64,000 nt of DNA from Clostridia bacterium (GCA_017429505.1 JAFROW010000004.1:124001-188000), one strand, 5' to 3'; shown: positions 44,329 to 53,406, numbered from the stretch's first letter. Translations and numbers: made by a program. The notes: generated from the sequence alone by a model not told the origin.

Positions 44329-46038
44329 TTAGTCAATATTTTGTTTTTTTCTACTATTATATATTAATATTGTTATAAATATTGTACTAAAAACAACTGA
44401 AATAGCTTTCGCAAAATTATGCAAAATAGTTCCTTTATAGTTTACTATAATAGTTCCTGGTTTGTCAATTTCAAATTCTATAAATCCATTACTATTTTCA
44501 TAATAATTAATCTTTTCTTTGTTTTTATGTTCATCTTGTAATTCTATTGAATATCCTAAATAATATAGTCTAGGAATCTCTATAATTATTTTTTCTGTAT
44601 TATTAAAACTAATTTTAAATTCTAAATACGGAGTTTTATTTTTTAATATTTCAACCTTTTCAGGATTCCCTATTTTTATTAAGATATCCTCATTTCTGCT
44701 TTTTAAATAATTTATATTTTCTTTTGCTTTTAGTGGTAAATACTCTCTTCTAGCTCCACATGCTTTATTATCTAAACTAGAAACATCATTTAGAGAAATA
44801 ACTTCATTTTTATTGATATTTTCTAAATGTGTAATTCTTGAAACATCTGTTAATAGAATTACACATATTGTAATTAGTAATAATTTTTGTACTTCATTGT
44901 TTTTGATGCTAATCATAGAAATACCAGCTATAACACTTGAACCTAAACTAATAAATGTGCACATTCTCCATGGGAATTGAATATTCCATAGTATTTTTGG
45001 AATATAATTCCAGTTAATAATTTTAAGAGTCATTATAACAGATATTAATGTTATAATTACTGTTCCTATAAATATTTTCTTCGATGTATCTTCTTTTTTT
45101 CTTATATCCTTAAATTTTATTATTGTTACTGCCATTAAGAGTATTGTTATAATACTAATATATTTAGGCTTTTTCTTGGCAGTTGCAAAAAATAAATCAT
45201 CTAAATTTAATCTATGAGTGTGAATTTTTTTAATATTTGCCATTCCATCTGGTTGAAATACTACGTACTCTCCATTAATTTTGTGTTCTACCATAGGTAT
45301 AGTAAATGGAGCCGTTATACCCAAAACCAAGAACGTTGCTAAAAAAAGACTTAATAATGCTTTTTTATTTAGCCAACTCTTGATATTTATAAGTAAAATT
45401 ATTGCTAACATAATAGTAAAAAAGATGGTTATTACTAAATGGGATAATATCATCCCACAATACCCTATAACAAAATATTTTAAAAACTTATTATATTCTT
45501 TATTGAAAAGATAATATATACCTATAAATACTATTGGCATAAAAACAAATATCATTATTTCCGTATATGCCATTCTTAAAAATATGTCATTTAAAAAATA
45601 TGGCGAACACATATATATAATTGTAGATGTAACTGATGCAATTTCATTTTTAAATACTATTTTCATCATCTTGTACATCATACTTCCAGCTAGAAATACA
45701 ATTAGAAATTCAAATATCTTTACGCTTGAAATTAATGATAATCCTAGTCTTTTTATAATAAAATGAATTATTATGGTTCCCCAATAACTAATTTGTGGAT
45801 AAAAAATTCCATTTGCATACCCCATATTATTTGCCATTATTGGGTTAATTTTACTAGGGAAAAGAGTAAAATCTTTTAATGATATATATTTGTCAATAGA
45901 GAATAAATTAGCAATATGACAAATATAGTCATCTCCTCTTATTATTCCCTTTTTCATATATGGAATAAATATAGCAACAGCTATCATAAAAATAATAATA
46001 TAACTTTTGTTTATATTTTTTATCTTTTCTTTTATCAT
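44329..46038 (-). CDS. GT-C-like polytopic membrane protein (PTPS-related family)
   Basis: 569 residues with about eleven hydrophobic segments in the first 430 residues, then a beta-rich extracytoplasmic domain and a final helix. The first loop has IRGDDYICHIANLFSIDKYI, an acidic-pair motif typical of GT-C membrane glycosyltransferases that use lipid-phosphate sugars. The general layout matches the '6-pyruvoyl-tetrahydropterin synthase-related' membrane family seen in Clostridia; that name says nothing of function. It probably adds side-chain sugars outside the membrane. AAGGAGAG precedes the start at 46038. Confidence 0.75.
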   Translation of the reverse strand: MIKEKIKNINKSYIIIFMIAVAIFIPYMKKGIIRGDDYICHIANLFSIDKYISLKDFTLFPSKINPIMANNMGYANGIFYPQISYWGTIIIHFIIKRLGLSLISSVKIFEFLIVFLAGSMMYKMMKIVFKNEIASVTSTIIYMCSPYFLNDIFLRMAYTEIMIFVFMPIVFIGIYYLFNKEYNKFLKYFVIGYCGMILSHLVITIFFTIMLAIILLINIKSWLNKKALLSLFLATFLVLGITAPFTIPMVEHKINGEYVVFQPDGMANIKKIHTHRLNLDDLFFATAKKKPKYISIITILLMAVTIIKFKDIRKKEDTSKKIFIGTVIITLISVIMTLKIINWNYIPKILWNIQFPWRMCTFISLGSSVIAGISMISIKNNEVQKLLLITICVILLTDVSRITHLENINKNEVISLNDVSSLDNKACGARREYLPLKAKENINYLKSRNEDILIKIGNPEKVEILKNKTPYLEFKISFNNTEKIIIEIPRLYYLGYSIELQDEHKNKEKINYYENSNGFIEFEIDKPGTIIVNYKGTILHNFAKAISVVFSTIFITILIYNSRKKQNID

Positions 46039-46141
46039 AATCTCTCCTTCTCTTTTTTCATCATATAACATATTTTGATTTTTTTCAATATTTTTAGTTG
46101 AAAAATATGAAAAGGTTTTAAAAATTTTTTCAAAAAAACTA

Positions 46142-46171
46142 TTGACAACTAGTTCTTTTTTGTGCTACAAT
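46142..46171 (+). promoter_or_regulatory. Promoter of the tRNA-Leu gene
   Basis: TTGACA (46142-46147), 18 bases, TACAAT (46166-46171), ending 19 bases before the tRNA. Confidence 0.7.
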
Positions 46172-46190
46172 AATATTTGTTAAAAGAAAT

Positions 46191-46273
46191 GCGGATGTGG
46201 CGGAACTGGCAGACGCGCTGGTCTTAGGAACCAGTACTTCGGTGTGGGGGTTCAAGTCCCTTCATCCGCACCA
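46191..46273 (+). tRNA. tRNA-Leu (UAG)
   Basis: The acceptor arm GCGGATG pairs with CATCCGC, and the 3' CCA is encoded. The anticodon arm CTGGT-CTTAGGA-ACCAG gives anticodon TAG. A long variable arm (TAC-TTCG-GTG) marks it as a class II tRNA, and the T-arm has GGTTCAAGTCC. It has its own promoter and terminator. It marks the right border of the polysaccharide locus. Confidence 0.95.
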
Positions 46274-46279
46274 AAATAT

Positions 46280-46313
46280 CAGGTTAGAAATCAAATTTCT
46301 AGCCTGTATTTTT
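46280..46313 (+). terminator. Terminator of tRNA-Leu
   Basis: CAGGTTAGAAAT pairs with ATTTCTAGCCTG, followed by TATTTTTTAT. Confidence 0.8.
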
Positions 46314-46359
46314 TATACTATTTCGCCAACGTATTTACTCCAATTATAATTACTAAATT

Positions 46360-47703
46360 TTAGTTTATCGCTGTTCCATTAACATATAATTTATATCCAT
46401 TAAAATTAATATTGCTATAAGATGAATCAATATCTTCAAGTGAAGTAATATAAGAATCACCTGTCAAAGTAATTTTTGAACTTGAGTCTAGTTTTAAAGC
46501 AATAGATTTTGCAGTATTTGCTGAATTTATTGTTCCTTTGTAGTTTGAATTCTCTGTTAAATTCATAACTAATGTAGAAATATTGTCTACAATTATATTT
46601 CCGCTTGCTTCTTGTTTTTTCATATTTAAGGTCACATCTCCACCATTAGAACCTGAGTTACCCCATTTTCCGGCTTGAATTCTTAAGAAGTCTCCATCAT
46701 TATTTACAATTTTGTTATTAGTTAAATTAACTTCAGCAGTTGTATTTGTTACAAATATTGTATCTCCTTTATTTGTTGTTATAGTAGAATTCTCTGCTGT
46801 AAACTTGGCAGTACCTGTATCTGCGTCTCCTGACATAGATTGGTAAAGAAATATATTTTTATAAGTTTCAGAGTTTCCATTTAAAGTAGTATTTGTATCT
46901 GTTAATGTACAATTACTTAAAGTAATACTATTTTTTCCTTCTACCACAGCTCCTTCTGATTTTGTGGCTGTTAAATTAGCATTTTTCACAGTAATATCTG
47001 CAGTTGAGTATATAGCAGGTGAACCTACTCCATTAGTTGTATAATCTCCTCCTGTTATAGTCATAGTTCCTCCACCTCTATCGCTTCTAATAGCTGCAGA
47101 ACTATTTCCCTCAGTTGTAACTTTTAAATCTTCAGCTGAAAGTGTCCCTCCACCTGCAACCATAATTCCTCCAGACATATTGCTAGAGGTGTTTATGCTT
47201 AAATTCTTTACATTAGCTTCACCTGTACCATATACAAATAATCCATTTGCATGTGAACCATTTGTTGTAATAGTAGAATCAGATATGTTTAGCTTTCCAT
47301 TATTATTAACTAATATACCTGCATTTGTTCCATAAAAATCAGCATTTTCATCACTAGAATCTCCTGTTTTTGTAATAGAACTCTTTGTTAATGTTACATT
47401 TCCTCCTGTCTTAACTAATAATGCATTTTGACTTCCTTCACTGCTTTCATAATTTGTATTTGTTATTGTTTGTGTATCTGAAATTTCTGTTTTTCCAGAA
47501 GATTCTACAGAACTAGAACTTGAGTTTTCTCCATGTAGCCCGCCCATTCCTCTAGGTCCTCCTGGCATTTGACTTTGACTTGGTCCTTGGTTTTGATTTG
47601 AATTAGATATATTATTATCAGACTTTAGAGCATACCATAATAGTCCTCCTAATACTCCTAATAATATAATAATTACAATCACTTGAATTATTGTTTTTTT
47701 CAT
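46360..47703 (-). CDS. Anchored parallel beta-helix surface protein (adhesin-like)
   Basis: 447 residues. The N-terminal segment IIQVIVIIILLGVLGGLLWY at about residues 4-23 is a membrane anchor or signal. A low-complexity G/S/N/Q stretch (PGGPRGMGGLHG) follows. Then come many short imperfect strands of the form GNVTLTKSSITKTG, GKLNISDSTITTNG and ADITVKNANLTATK, the pattern of a right-handed beta helix. It resembles clostridial carbohydrate-binding/beta-helix proteins of unknown ligand. AAGGAGG precedes the start. The upstream region has tandem CCTTAAA repeats, so it may be under two-component control. Confidence 0.8.
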   Translation of the reverse strand: MKKTIIQVIVIIILLGVLGGLLWYALKSDNNISNSNQNQGPSQSQMPGGPRGMGGLHGENSSSSSVESSGKTEISDTQTITNTNYESSEGSQNALLVKTGGNVTLTKSSITKTGDSSDENADFYGTNAGILVNNNGKLNISDSTITTNGSHANGLFVYGTGEANVKNLSINTSSNMSGGIMVAGGGTLSAEDLKVTTEGNSSAAIRSDRGGGTMTITGGDYTTNGVGSPAIYSTADITVKNANLTATKSEGAVVEGKNSITLSNCTLTDTNTTLNGNSETYKNIFLYQSMSGDADTGTAKFTAENSTITTNKGDTIFVTNTTAEVNLTNNKIVNNDGDFLRIQAGKWGNSGSNGGDVTLNMKKQEASGNIIVDNISTLVMNLTENSNYKGTINSANTAKSIALKLDSSSKITLTGDSYITSLEDIDSSYSNINFNGYKLYVNGTAIN

Positions 47704-47735
47704 ACTTTTTTCCTCCTTGTTTTTTATTTGACTAT

Positions 47736-47768
47736 ATATTACTCTCCCAACCTTAAATAAACCTTAAA
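47736..47768 (-). promoter_or_regulatory. Possible response-regulator site and -10 box upstream of the beta-helix gene
   Basis: On the minus strand TTTAAGG occurs twice, 11 bases apart (47762-47768 and 47751-47757). A TAATAT box (47736-47741) lies nine bases further on, with no -35. The 11-base direct repeat over the -35 position is the usual layout for OmpR-family regulators. The regulator is unknown. Confidence 0.5.
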
Positions 47769-47825
47769 TATGATAAGATTTTACATTGTTAAAAAATGTT
47801 AATTACATTGTGATAAGACTAAAAT

Positions 47826-47872
47826 GTCGAAAATACTCGAAAAGTTTTTTTATGCTTTCGACCCATTTCGAC
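47826..47872. repeat. GTCGAAA inverted repeat
   Basis: GTCGAAAATACTCGAAAAG (47826-47844) pairs imperfectly with CTTTCGACCCATTTCGAC (47855-47872), a long hairpin in the spacer between rng and the beta-helix gene. Confidence 0.55.
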
Positions 47873-47945
47873 ACACTTTATGTTAATTGTATGTTATAAT
47901 TATATTATGTAAAGAAATTTAGTTCAAAGTTCATTTTAGTCAAAA

Positions 47946-47993
47946 AAAGATATTAACGATATTTGCTTTTTATTCTTTATCGTTAATATCTTT
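47946..47993. terminator. Strong hairpin downstream of rng
   Basis: GATATTAACGATA (47949-47961) and TATCGTTAATATC (47978-47990) are exact complements, flanked by A and T runs on either side. It could terminate transcription on both strands, mainly of rng. Confidence 0.55.
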
Positions 47994-48014
47994 ATCTTTT
48001 ACCTTAAAAATTAA

Positions 48015-48047
48015 GGTTGAATTTTTTCTCCGTCCCAAAAATGAACC
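48015..48047. repeat. GGGACGGAG-loop hairpin, copy 2
   Basis: GGTTGAATTTTTT pairs with AAAAATGAACC around a loop that on the minus strand reads GGGACGGAG. It begins five bases after the rng stop. See 8502-8534 and 56235-56268. Confidence 0.55.
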
Positions 48048-48051
48048 TAGT

Positions 48052-49236
48052 TTAATTCTCATCTAAATGACTACAAATATGTTTTCTAGTCATTTCCATT
48101 AAATTAAGTTTAGTAAATCCTTCAACTTGAGTTTTTGCTCTATCTTTTTTCAATTCTTCTTTAAGCAAGTTTTCTATTTTTTCATTATTTTCTTTAACAT
48201 GCATATCTATGTAATCTATTATAATAATTCCTCCAATATCATGAAGTCTAAGTTGTTTTGCAATTTCTATTGTCGCTTCTTTATTCACTTTAAATATTGT
48301 ATTTTCCAAATCAGATTTACCAGTAAATTTACCTGTATTTACATCTATTGCAGTCAGTGCCTCTGTTTTGTCTATAGTTATAAATCCACCACAATTAAGC
48401 CATACTTTTCTATTTTTTGATTTATTAATTTGCGAGTTTAAGTCATACATTTCTAGTAAATTTTGTTTTGGTAAAAAGTCAAGTTTTACACCTTTTATTT
48501 CTTCTATTTGCATTAATTTTTTTAATTCTTCAAATTCTTCTTTATCGTTTGTTATAACTTTATCAACTTTTAGATCTATAAGAATTTTTGATTGCACATT
48601 TTCAGAAGAATAAATAAGTTTACTTGTTTTGCTTTTTTTATAGTTTTCTTCAATTTCTTTCCATTTCATTTTGCATCTTTTTATGTCTTTTTTTATCTCT
48701 TCATCGCTTGCAAGTTCTGCAGAAGTTCTTATTACGACTCCTTCTTTTGAAGATAAACTCTCCTTTGCAAATATTAAAAGTTCTTCTTTTCTTTTCATAT
48801 TTTCTATTTTTTGAGAAATTGTTATAATATCTGTATTTGGCATAAAAACTATATATTTACTTGGTATGCTAATATGTGTAGAGATTCTAGCTCCTTTTTT
48901 ATCATTACTATCCTTTTTTATTTGTATTAATATTTTTTGATTTGGTTTTAGTACATCTGTGATTTTTTTGTTTCCTAAATCTACATCTTTATTTTTTTCA
49001 TCAACCTGTGGTAATGCATCTTTTAGATGTAACAAACCTTTTCTGGAATCACCATAATCAACAAACGCTGATTGCATTCCAGGAACAATATCAGAAACTT
49101 TTCCTGCATAAATATTTCCTTCAAGTCTATTATTTTTCGTATTTTGATCATCTTGATATTTTTCAATTAATTTACCATTTTCTACTAAACATATCGTTTC
49201 TACATCTTTGTTTTTGTTTATAATTAGTTCCAACAT
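48052..49236 (-). CDS. rng: Ribonuclease E/G family protein, short C-terminus
   Basis: An endoribonuclease acting on rRNA precursors or mRNA. The N-terminal S1 RNA-binding domain covers about residues 35-120 (NIYAGKVSDIVPGMQSAFVD). The catalytic acidic residues lie in LTAIDVNTGKFTG (about 290) and GGIIIIDYIDMH (about 335). The protein ends at LMEMTRKHICSHLDEN. RNase G proteins normally continue with a CPxCxG zinc link and a small domain, so about 80-100 residues are missing. A GGGACGGAG hairpin lies five bases past the stop. Activity would need to tolerate loss of the dimer-linking zinc. Confidence 0.88.
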   Translation of the reverse strand: MLELIINKNKDVETICLVENGKLIEKYQDDQNTKNNRLEGNIYAGKVSDIVPGMQSAFVDYGDSRKGLLHLKDALPQVDEKNKDVDLGNKKITDVLKPNQKILIQIKKDSNDKKGARISTHISIPSKYIVFMPNTDIITISQKIENMKRKEELLIFAKESLSSKEGVVIRTSAELASDEEIKKDIKRCKMKWKEIEENYKKSKTSKLIYSSENVQSKILIDLKVDKVITNDKEEFEELKKLMQIEEIKGVKLDFLPKQNLLEMYDLNSQINKSKNRKVWLNCGGFITIDKTEALTAIDVNTGKFTGKSDLENTIFKVNKEATIEIAKQLRLHDIGGIIIIDYIDMHVKENNEKIENLLKEELKKDRAKTQVEGFTKLNLMEMTRKHICSHLDEN

Positions 49237-49248
49237 TTCCTTTCCCCT

Positions 49249-49809
49249 TTAATTAAATTTGTTCATTGCTTCATCTATTCCATCTCTTAAAATTTCTGGA
49301 AGAGCATCTGTTGCTAAATTTATTCCTTTTAATAAATTTATATAGTCTTCATTTGAAACTTTAGAAATAACATATTCTATTAAATTTGATTTATCTTCGC
49401 AAAATCCTGTTCCAATTCTTATTCTTGGAAATTCTTCTGTTTGAAGACTTTGAATAACTGATTTCATACCATTGTGTCCACCTGGTCCACCTTTTTTTCT
49501 AATCTTTATAATTCCTGTTTCTAAATCTATATCATCATATATAATTATAATATTGTTTGCAGGAATTTTATAAAAGTTTGCTATTTCTATAATTGAGTCA
49601 CCACTTAAATTCATATAAGTTTGTGGCTTGCACAAAATAACTTTTTCATTTTCTATTGTTCCTGTGCCATAAATTGCTTTAAACCCACTTTTATTAATCT
49701 CGATATTGTATTTTTCTGAGATCGTGTTCAAAACATCGAATCCCATATTATGCCTTGTAAAGCAATATTCTGGCTCTGGATTTCCCAATCCTACTATAAG
49801 ATACATCAT
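49249..49809 (-). CDS. pth: Peptidyl-tRNA hydrolase
   Basis: Releases tRNA from stalled peptidyl-tRNA. The N-terminal YLIVGLGNPEPEYCFTRHNM contains catalytic His and Asn, with KPQTYMNLSGDS near residue 62, YDDIDLETG near 92, and GGPGGHNGMKSV near 108. The length is 186 residues. The start could be 49809 or the adjacent ATG at 49806; the AAAGGA spacing favours the second. The stop lies 12 bases before rng. Confidence 0.95.
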   Translation of the reverse strand: MMYLIVGLGNPEPEYCFTRHNMGFDVLNTISEKYNIEINKSGFKAIYGTGTIENEKVILCKPQTYMNLSGDSIIEIANFYKIPANNIIIIYDDIDLETGIIKIRKKGGPGGHNGMKSVIQSLQTEEFPRIRIGTGFCEDKSNLIEYVISKVSNEDYINLLKGINLATDALPEILRDGIDEAMNKFN

Positions 49810-49844
49810 AAAATCCTTTCAATCAATTATTATTTTATTTTTTT

Positions 49845-49862
49845 AATATATAAGTATTTTGA
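49845..49862. repeat. Single arm similar to the 183-bp palindrome
   Basis: AATATATAAGTATTTTGA occurs identically within the left arm of the palindrome at 38510-38692. No matching opposite arm is seen here, so it may be a decayed copy or chance in A+T-rich DNA. Confidence 0.35.
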
Positions 49863-49881
49863 GATATAATCTTATTTAACA

Positions 49882-51342
49882 TTATATTATACTCCGCGAA
49901 TTTTGCCCTGTTGTTTTCTCATATATTTTTCTCAAAAACATATACAAATACTCATCTTTAAGCCTAATCAAAATAATTCCATAAACTATTACACCTACAA
50001 TTACCTGTAAAATAATTGAAGCAATTCCTCTTGAAACAATAATTTTTGTTAAATTGCATGCTATAAACATTATGACTGATGCAAATAAATACTTATAAGA
50101 TAATTTTACAACAGACTTAAATTTTATTTCTCTTTTAAGTTGTCTAAATTGCATATAATCAACTGCTACTTGCGAAATTACTGTTGCAATACAAGCTCCT
50201 ACTGATGTCCATAAAGAGATAAAAATATAATTAAGTACAAAATTAACTAAAACTCCAACTCCAACAGAAATTGTGTATTCTTTTTGCCTTTGTGTTGGTA
50301 TTAAATATTGATTTCCTAAAACATTTGCAACTCCCATAAGTAATATGATGGGACTTATTATGCACATAAGTGTTGATGTTTTTTCAAATCCAGGTCCAAA
50401 AAATATTGGTGTAAATGCTTTTGAAATACTTATTAATCCAAACGTCATTGGGAAACTAAGCAAAAAAGTAAAACTAAATGATCTTTTTATATAATAATTT
50501 ATTTGCTTTTTTTCGCCATTTGCAAACATATTCGCCATTCTTGGAATCATAACAATACCAAGTGATGTAACAACTGTCAGCAATAGTCTTATAACTTTTT
50601 GACTTTGCTCATAATATCCTGTTTCAGATTTATCTACAACAATTTTTCCAAGCATTGTCGTATCTAACATGTTGTATAACTTAGATGTAATTTGAGGAAT
50701 AAAAAGCAAAATAATTGGCTTTATTTGATGTGATAAATTAATTTTTCCTATTTTTACTCCTCTAAAATATTTTGGCAAATATAGCCAAAGCGTTAAGTTT
50801 CCTATAAAATCTGCTAATGAATAAATATACATATATGTTACTAAATCTTGCTCTTTTTTTACAAATATAAATATTAAAGCAACACTTATTGTTCTAACCA
50901 AAATATTTCTTGTTACAGTTTTTTTGAATTCTTCTAACCCTTGGAAAAACCAGCTTATATCAAAAGCACCTGCTAAAAGTTCAAATAACAGAATTCTATA
51001 ATACTCGCTATATTCTCCTGTTCTCATAAAACACACAAAATAAATTGCAATTGCAACTGATATTGTAATAAATCTAAAAAGAACAAGTTCTATAAAAATT
51101 CTTTTTCGCTTTTGTTTTTTTTGCTGTGCATACGCAATCTCTCTTTGTCCATAAAGTGCAACTCCTAGTGACCCAAACAAAACAAAGTAATTTACAATTG
51201 TGTATGTATAGCTATATATTCCTGTACCTCTAGCGCCTAATACTCTTGATAAATATGGTGTTGTAATTAATGGTAATATTAAAATTAATACTTGATACGC
51301 TAAATTGTATAAATAATTCTTCGTTATACTTTTTTTAGGCAT
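49882..51342 (-). CDS. Wzx-type polysaccharide flippase, paralogue outside the locus
   Basis: 486 residues, about 12-14 helices, MOP superfamily. The start SITKNYLYNLAYQVLILILP and LFGSLGVALYGQREIAYAQ are very close to the flippase at 30395-31840, so the two are recent paralogues. It lies between pth and prmC rather than beside glycosyltransferases, so it may serve a polymer made elsewhere. The start at 51342 (MPKKSI) has AAGGA upstream; a longer in-frame start lacks one. Confidence 0.9.
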   Translation of the reverse strand: MPKKSITKNYLYNLAYQVLILILPLITTPYLSRVLGARGTGIYSYTYTIVNYFVLFGSLGVALYGQREIAYAQQKKQKRKRIFIELVLFRFITISVAIAIYFVCFMRTGEYSEYYRILLFELLAGAFDISWFFQGLEEFKKTVTRNILVRTISVALIFIFVKKEQDLVTYMYIYSLADFIGNLTLWLYLPKYFRGVKIGKINLSHQIKPIILLFIPQITSKLYNMLDTTMLGKIVVDKSETGYYEQSQKVIRLLLTVVTSLGIVMIPRMANMFANGEKKQINYYIKRSFSFTFLLSFPMTFGLISISKAFTPIFFGPGFEKTSTLMCIISPIILLMGVANVLGNQYLIPTQRQKEYTISVGVGVLVNFVLNYIFISLWTSVGACIATVISQVAVDYMQFRQLKREIKFKSVVKLSYKYLFASVIMFIACNLTKIIVSRGIASIILQVIVGVIVYGIILIRLKDEYLYMFLRKIYEKTTGQNSRSII

Positions 51343-51400
51343 TTTTATCCTTCTTTCTTTTTCATTTCCATAGTATAGCAAAATTTGCAATTTTTGTCAA

Positions 51401-52246
51401 TTACCCAATTTGCGTAACAATAACCCTGTCATTTTCACACAAATCTTTTTTACAATATGTTTCCACATACCTTTTTTGCCCTTCAATAATTTTTTTCACT
51501 GCTTCTTTTTGATTATATCCTATTTCTACACATAAGTATCCTTGTCTATTTAAAAAATCATGACCTTTTTCATAAATTTTTCTATAAAAGTCAAGCCCAT
51601 CTTTTCCACCATCTAAAGCAATTATTGGCTCTTGTCTTACATCTTTTGGCAATTTATTTATCTCAGAAGTTACTATATATGGTGGATTTGAAACTATTAT
51701 ATCAAATTTAATATTTTTTATTTTCTGAAATAAATTAGATTCTATAAAATCTATGTTATTCAATACTCCATTTAATTTTGCATTATATTTCGCTATTTCT
51801 AAGGCTTTTTTGCTTATATCTGTTGCAACAATTTTAACATTAGGTATGTTCTTAGCAAGAGATACAGCTATAGCACCACTTCCAGTACATAAATCTAAAA
51901 TATATGGATTTTGTAATCTATTTGCAATTTTTATAACTTCTTCTACTAAAATTTCTGTATCTGGTTGAGGAATAAGTACATCTTTTGTAACTACAAAATT
52001 CAATTTCATAAATTCCTGAACACCTGTAATATATTGAAGTGGCTCGCCAGCAATAAGTCTTTTTATATTTTTCACATACTCATCTCTTTGTACATTTGTA
52101 ACTTCTTTATTATCATATATTATTAAATATTCTCTCGATTTTTTTAAAGTATGCTGTAAAATTGCTCTAGCTTTATTTTTCGGTCCATCAATATCTTCAT
52201 TTTTTAGCATTATTATTCCTTGATTTAGTAGTTCTTTTATTGTCAT
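51401..52246 (-). CDS. prmC: Release factor glutamine methyltransferase
   Basis: Methylates the GGQ glutamine of class I peptide release factors. The SAM-binding motif ILDLCTGSGAIAVSLAK is near residue 112, and the catalytic NPPY motif is in DIIVSNPPYIVTSEI near residue 180. The 281 residues are normal. The start at 52246 has GGAGG upstream, and its ATG overlaps the hemW stop as ATGA, so the two are coupled. In many Firmicutes prmC is next to prfA; that gene is not here. Confidence 0.94.
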   Translation of the reverse strand: MTIKELLNQGIIMLKNEDIDGPKNKARAILQHTLKKSREYLIIYDNKEVTNVQRDEYVKNIKRLIAGEPLQYITGVQEFMKLNFVVTKDVLIPQPDTEILVEEVIKIANRLQNPYILDLCTGSGAIAVSLAKNIPNVKIVATDISKKALEIAKYNAKLNGVLNNIDFIESNLFQKIKNIKFDIIVSNPPYIVTSEINKLPKDVRQEPIIALDGGKDGLDFYRKIYEKGHDFLNRQGYLCVEIGYNQKEAVKKIIEGQKRYVETYCKKDLCENDRVIVTQIG

Positions 52247-53406
52247 ACAAATTCCTCCCATACAAGATTAGCTAAATCCAATCCTTTATTAGAAAGTTTT
52301 ATTCTGTCTCCATCTATTGAAATTAGCTTTTCTTCATAAAGCTTTTTTAGTTCTTTTCTATATAACATTATAGGATTTTCATTAAAAATTCTTTCGAATT
52401 CTTGAATTGAAATTCCATCTATTTTTCTTAATCCTAAAATCATGTATTCATTCATCTTTTGAGTTTTATCTTGCACTTCTTCTGTTATAATGTTTTTCTC
52501 AAAATTCTGAGTATTACAATTTTTTATATATTCTTCCATATTAGAAATATTTCCAAATCTTTTATTATCTATATACGAATATGCTGCAACTCCAAATCCT
52601 ATATATTCTTTTTGATTCCAGCAATCTAAATTATGCTTAGACTCAAATCCAGGCTTTGCAAAATTTGATATTTCATAATGTTTATATCCTTTTAATTCTA
52701 AAAAATTTTTAACATACCAATACATCTGTCTTTCTGCTTCTTCATCAGGCAGTTCTAATTTTCCTGTATCAATTAATTTTTGAATTGGCGTATCATCTTC
52801 TACAATTAGAGAATATACAGAAATATGTTCAGGATTTAATTTACATATTTTTTCTAAAGAGTCTTTTAAATCTGCTATTGATTGGTTTGGAAGCCCAAGC
52901 ATTAAATCAACATTAATATTTTTAAACCCTATTTTTCTCGCTAAATTATATGTTTCTATAAATTGTTGATAATTATGTATTCTTCCAATTTGTTTTAATA
53001 ATTCATCTTTGGTGCTTTGAAGTCCTATGCTTAATCTATTAACTCCAGCATTTTTATAATCCTCAAGTTTTTGTTTTGTAATTGTTCCTGGGTTTATTTC
53101 TATTGTAATAGATATTTCGTCTATTTGAGTTTTTTTTGTGTCATTTGTTCGATTTGGCGAAATATCTAATGTTTTAAAAATATCAATTATATATTTACTA
53201 TCTATATATGAAGGAGTTCCCCCACCTATATATATAGTTTTTATTTTATAATCCTTATTTAATTTTTTCCAATTTTCAATTTCTTTTTTCATAGCTTCTA
53301 CATATTCTCTTTGTTTCTCTTCTTTATTTGCAAATGACACAAAATCACAATACAAGCACTTTTGCTTACAAAAAGGAATATGAATATATACGCCTAATTC
53401 TTTCAT
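52243..53406 (-). CDS. hemW: HemW-like radical SAM protein
   Basis: Radical SAM family protein of 387 residues, annotated in most genomes as coproporphyrinogen III oxidase-like. Experimentally characterised homologues are heme chaperones rather than oxidases. The cluster motif CKQKCLYC lies at residues 13-20 in YIHIPFCKQKCLYCDFVSF; TIYIGGGTPSYI and NRLSIGLQST follow. The HemW-type C-terminal domain (MILGLRKIDGIS) is present. It is coupled to prmC. Confidence 0.9.
   Translation of the reverse strand: MKELGVYIHIPFCKQKCLYCDFVSFANKEEKQREYVEAMKKEIENWKKLNKDYKIKTIYIGGGTPSYIDSKYIIDIFKTLDISPNRTNDTKKTQIDEISITIEINPGTITKQKLEDYKNAGVNRLSIGLQSTKDELLKQIGRIHNYQQFIETYNLARKIGFKNINVDLMLGLPNQSIADLKDSLEKICKLNPEHISVYSLIVEDDTPIQKLIDTGKLELPDEEAERQMYWYVKNFLELKGYKHYEISNFAKPGFESKHNLDCWNQKEYIGFGVAAYSYIDNKRFGNISNMEEYIKNCNTQNFEKNIITEEVQDKTQKMNEYMILGLRKIDGISIQEFERIFNENPIMLYRKELKKLYEEKLISIDGDRIKLSNKGLDLANLVWEEFV

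Noticed and set aside
46191..46273. tRNA-Leu as the attachment site of an integrated island
   Set aside because: No integrase and no partial copy of the tRNA 3' end were seen elsewhere in the window.
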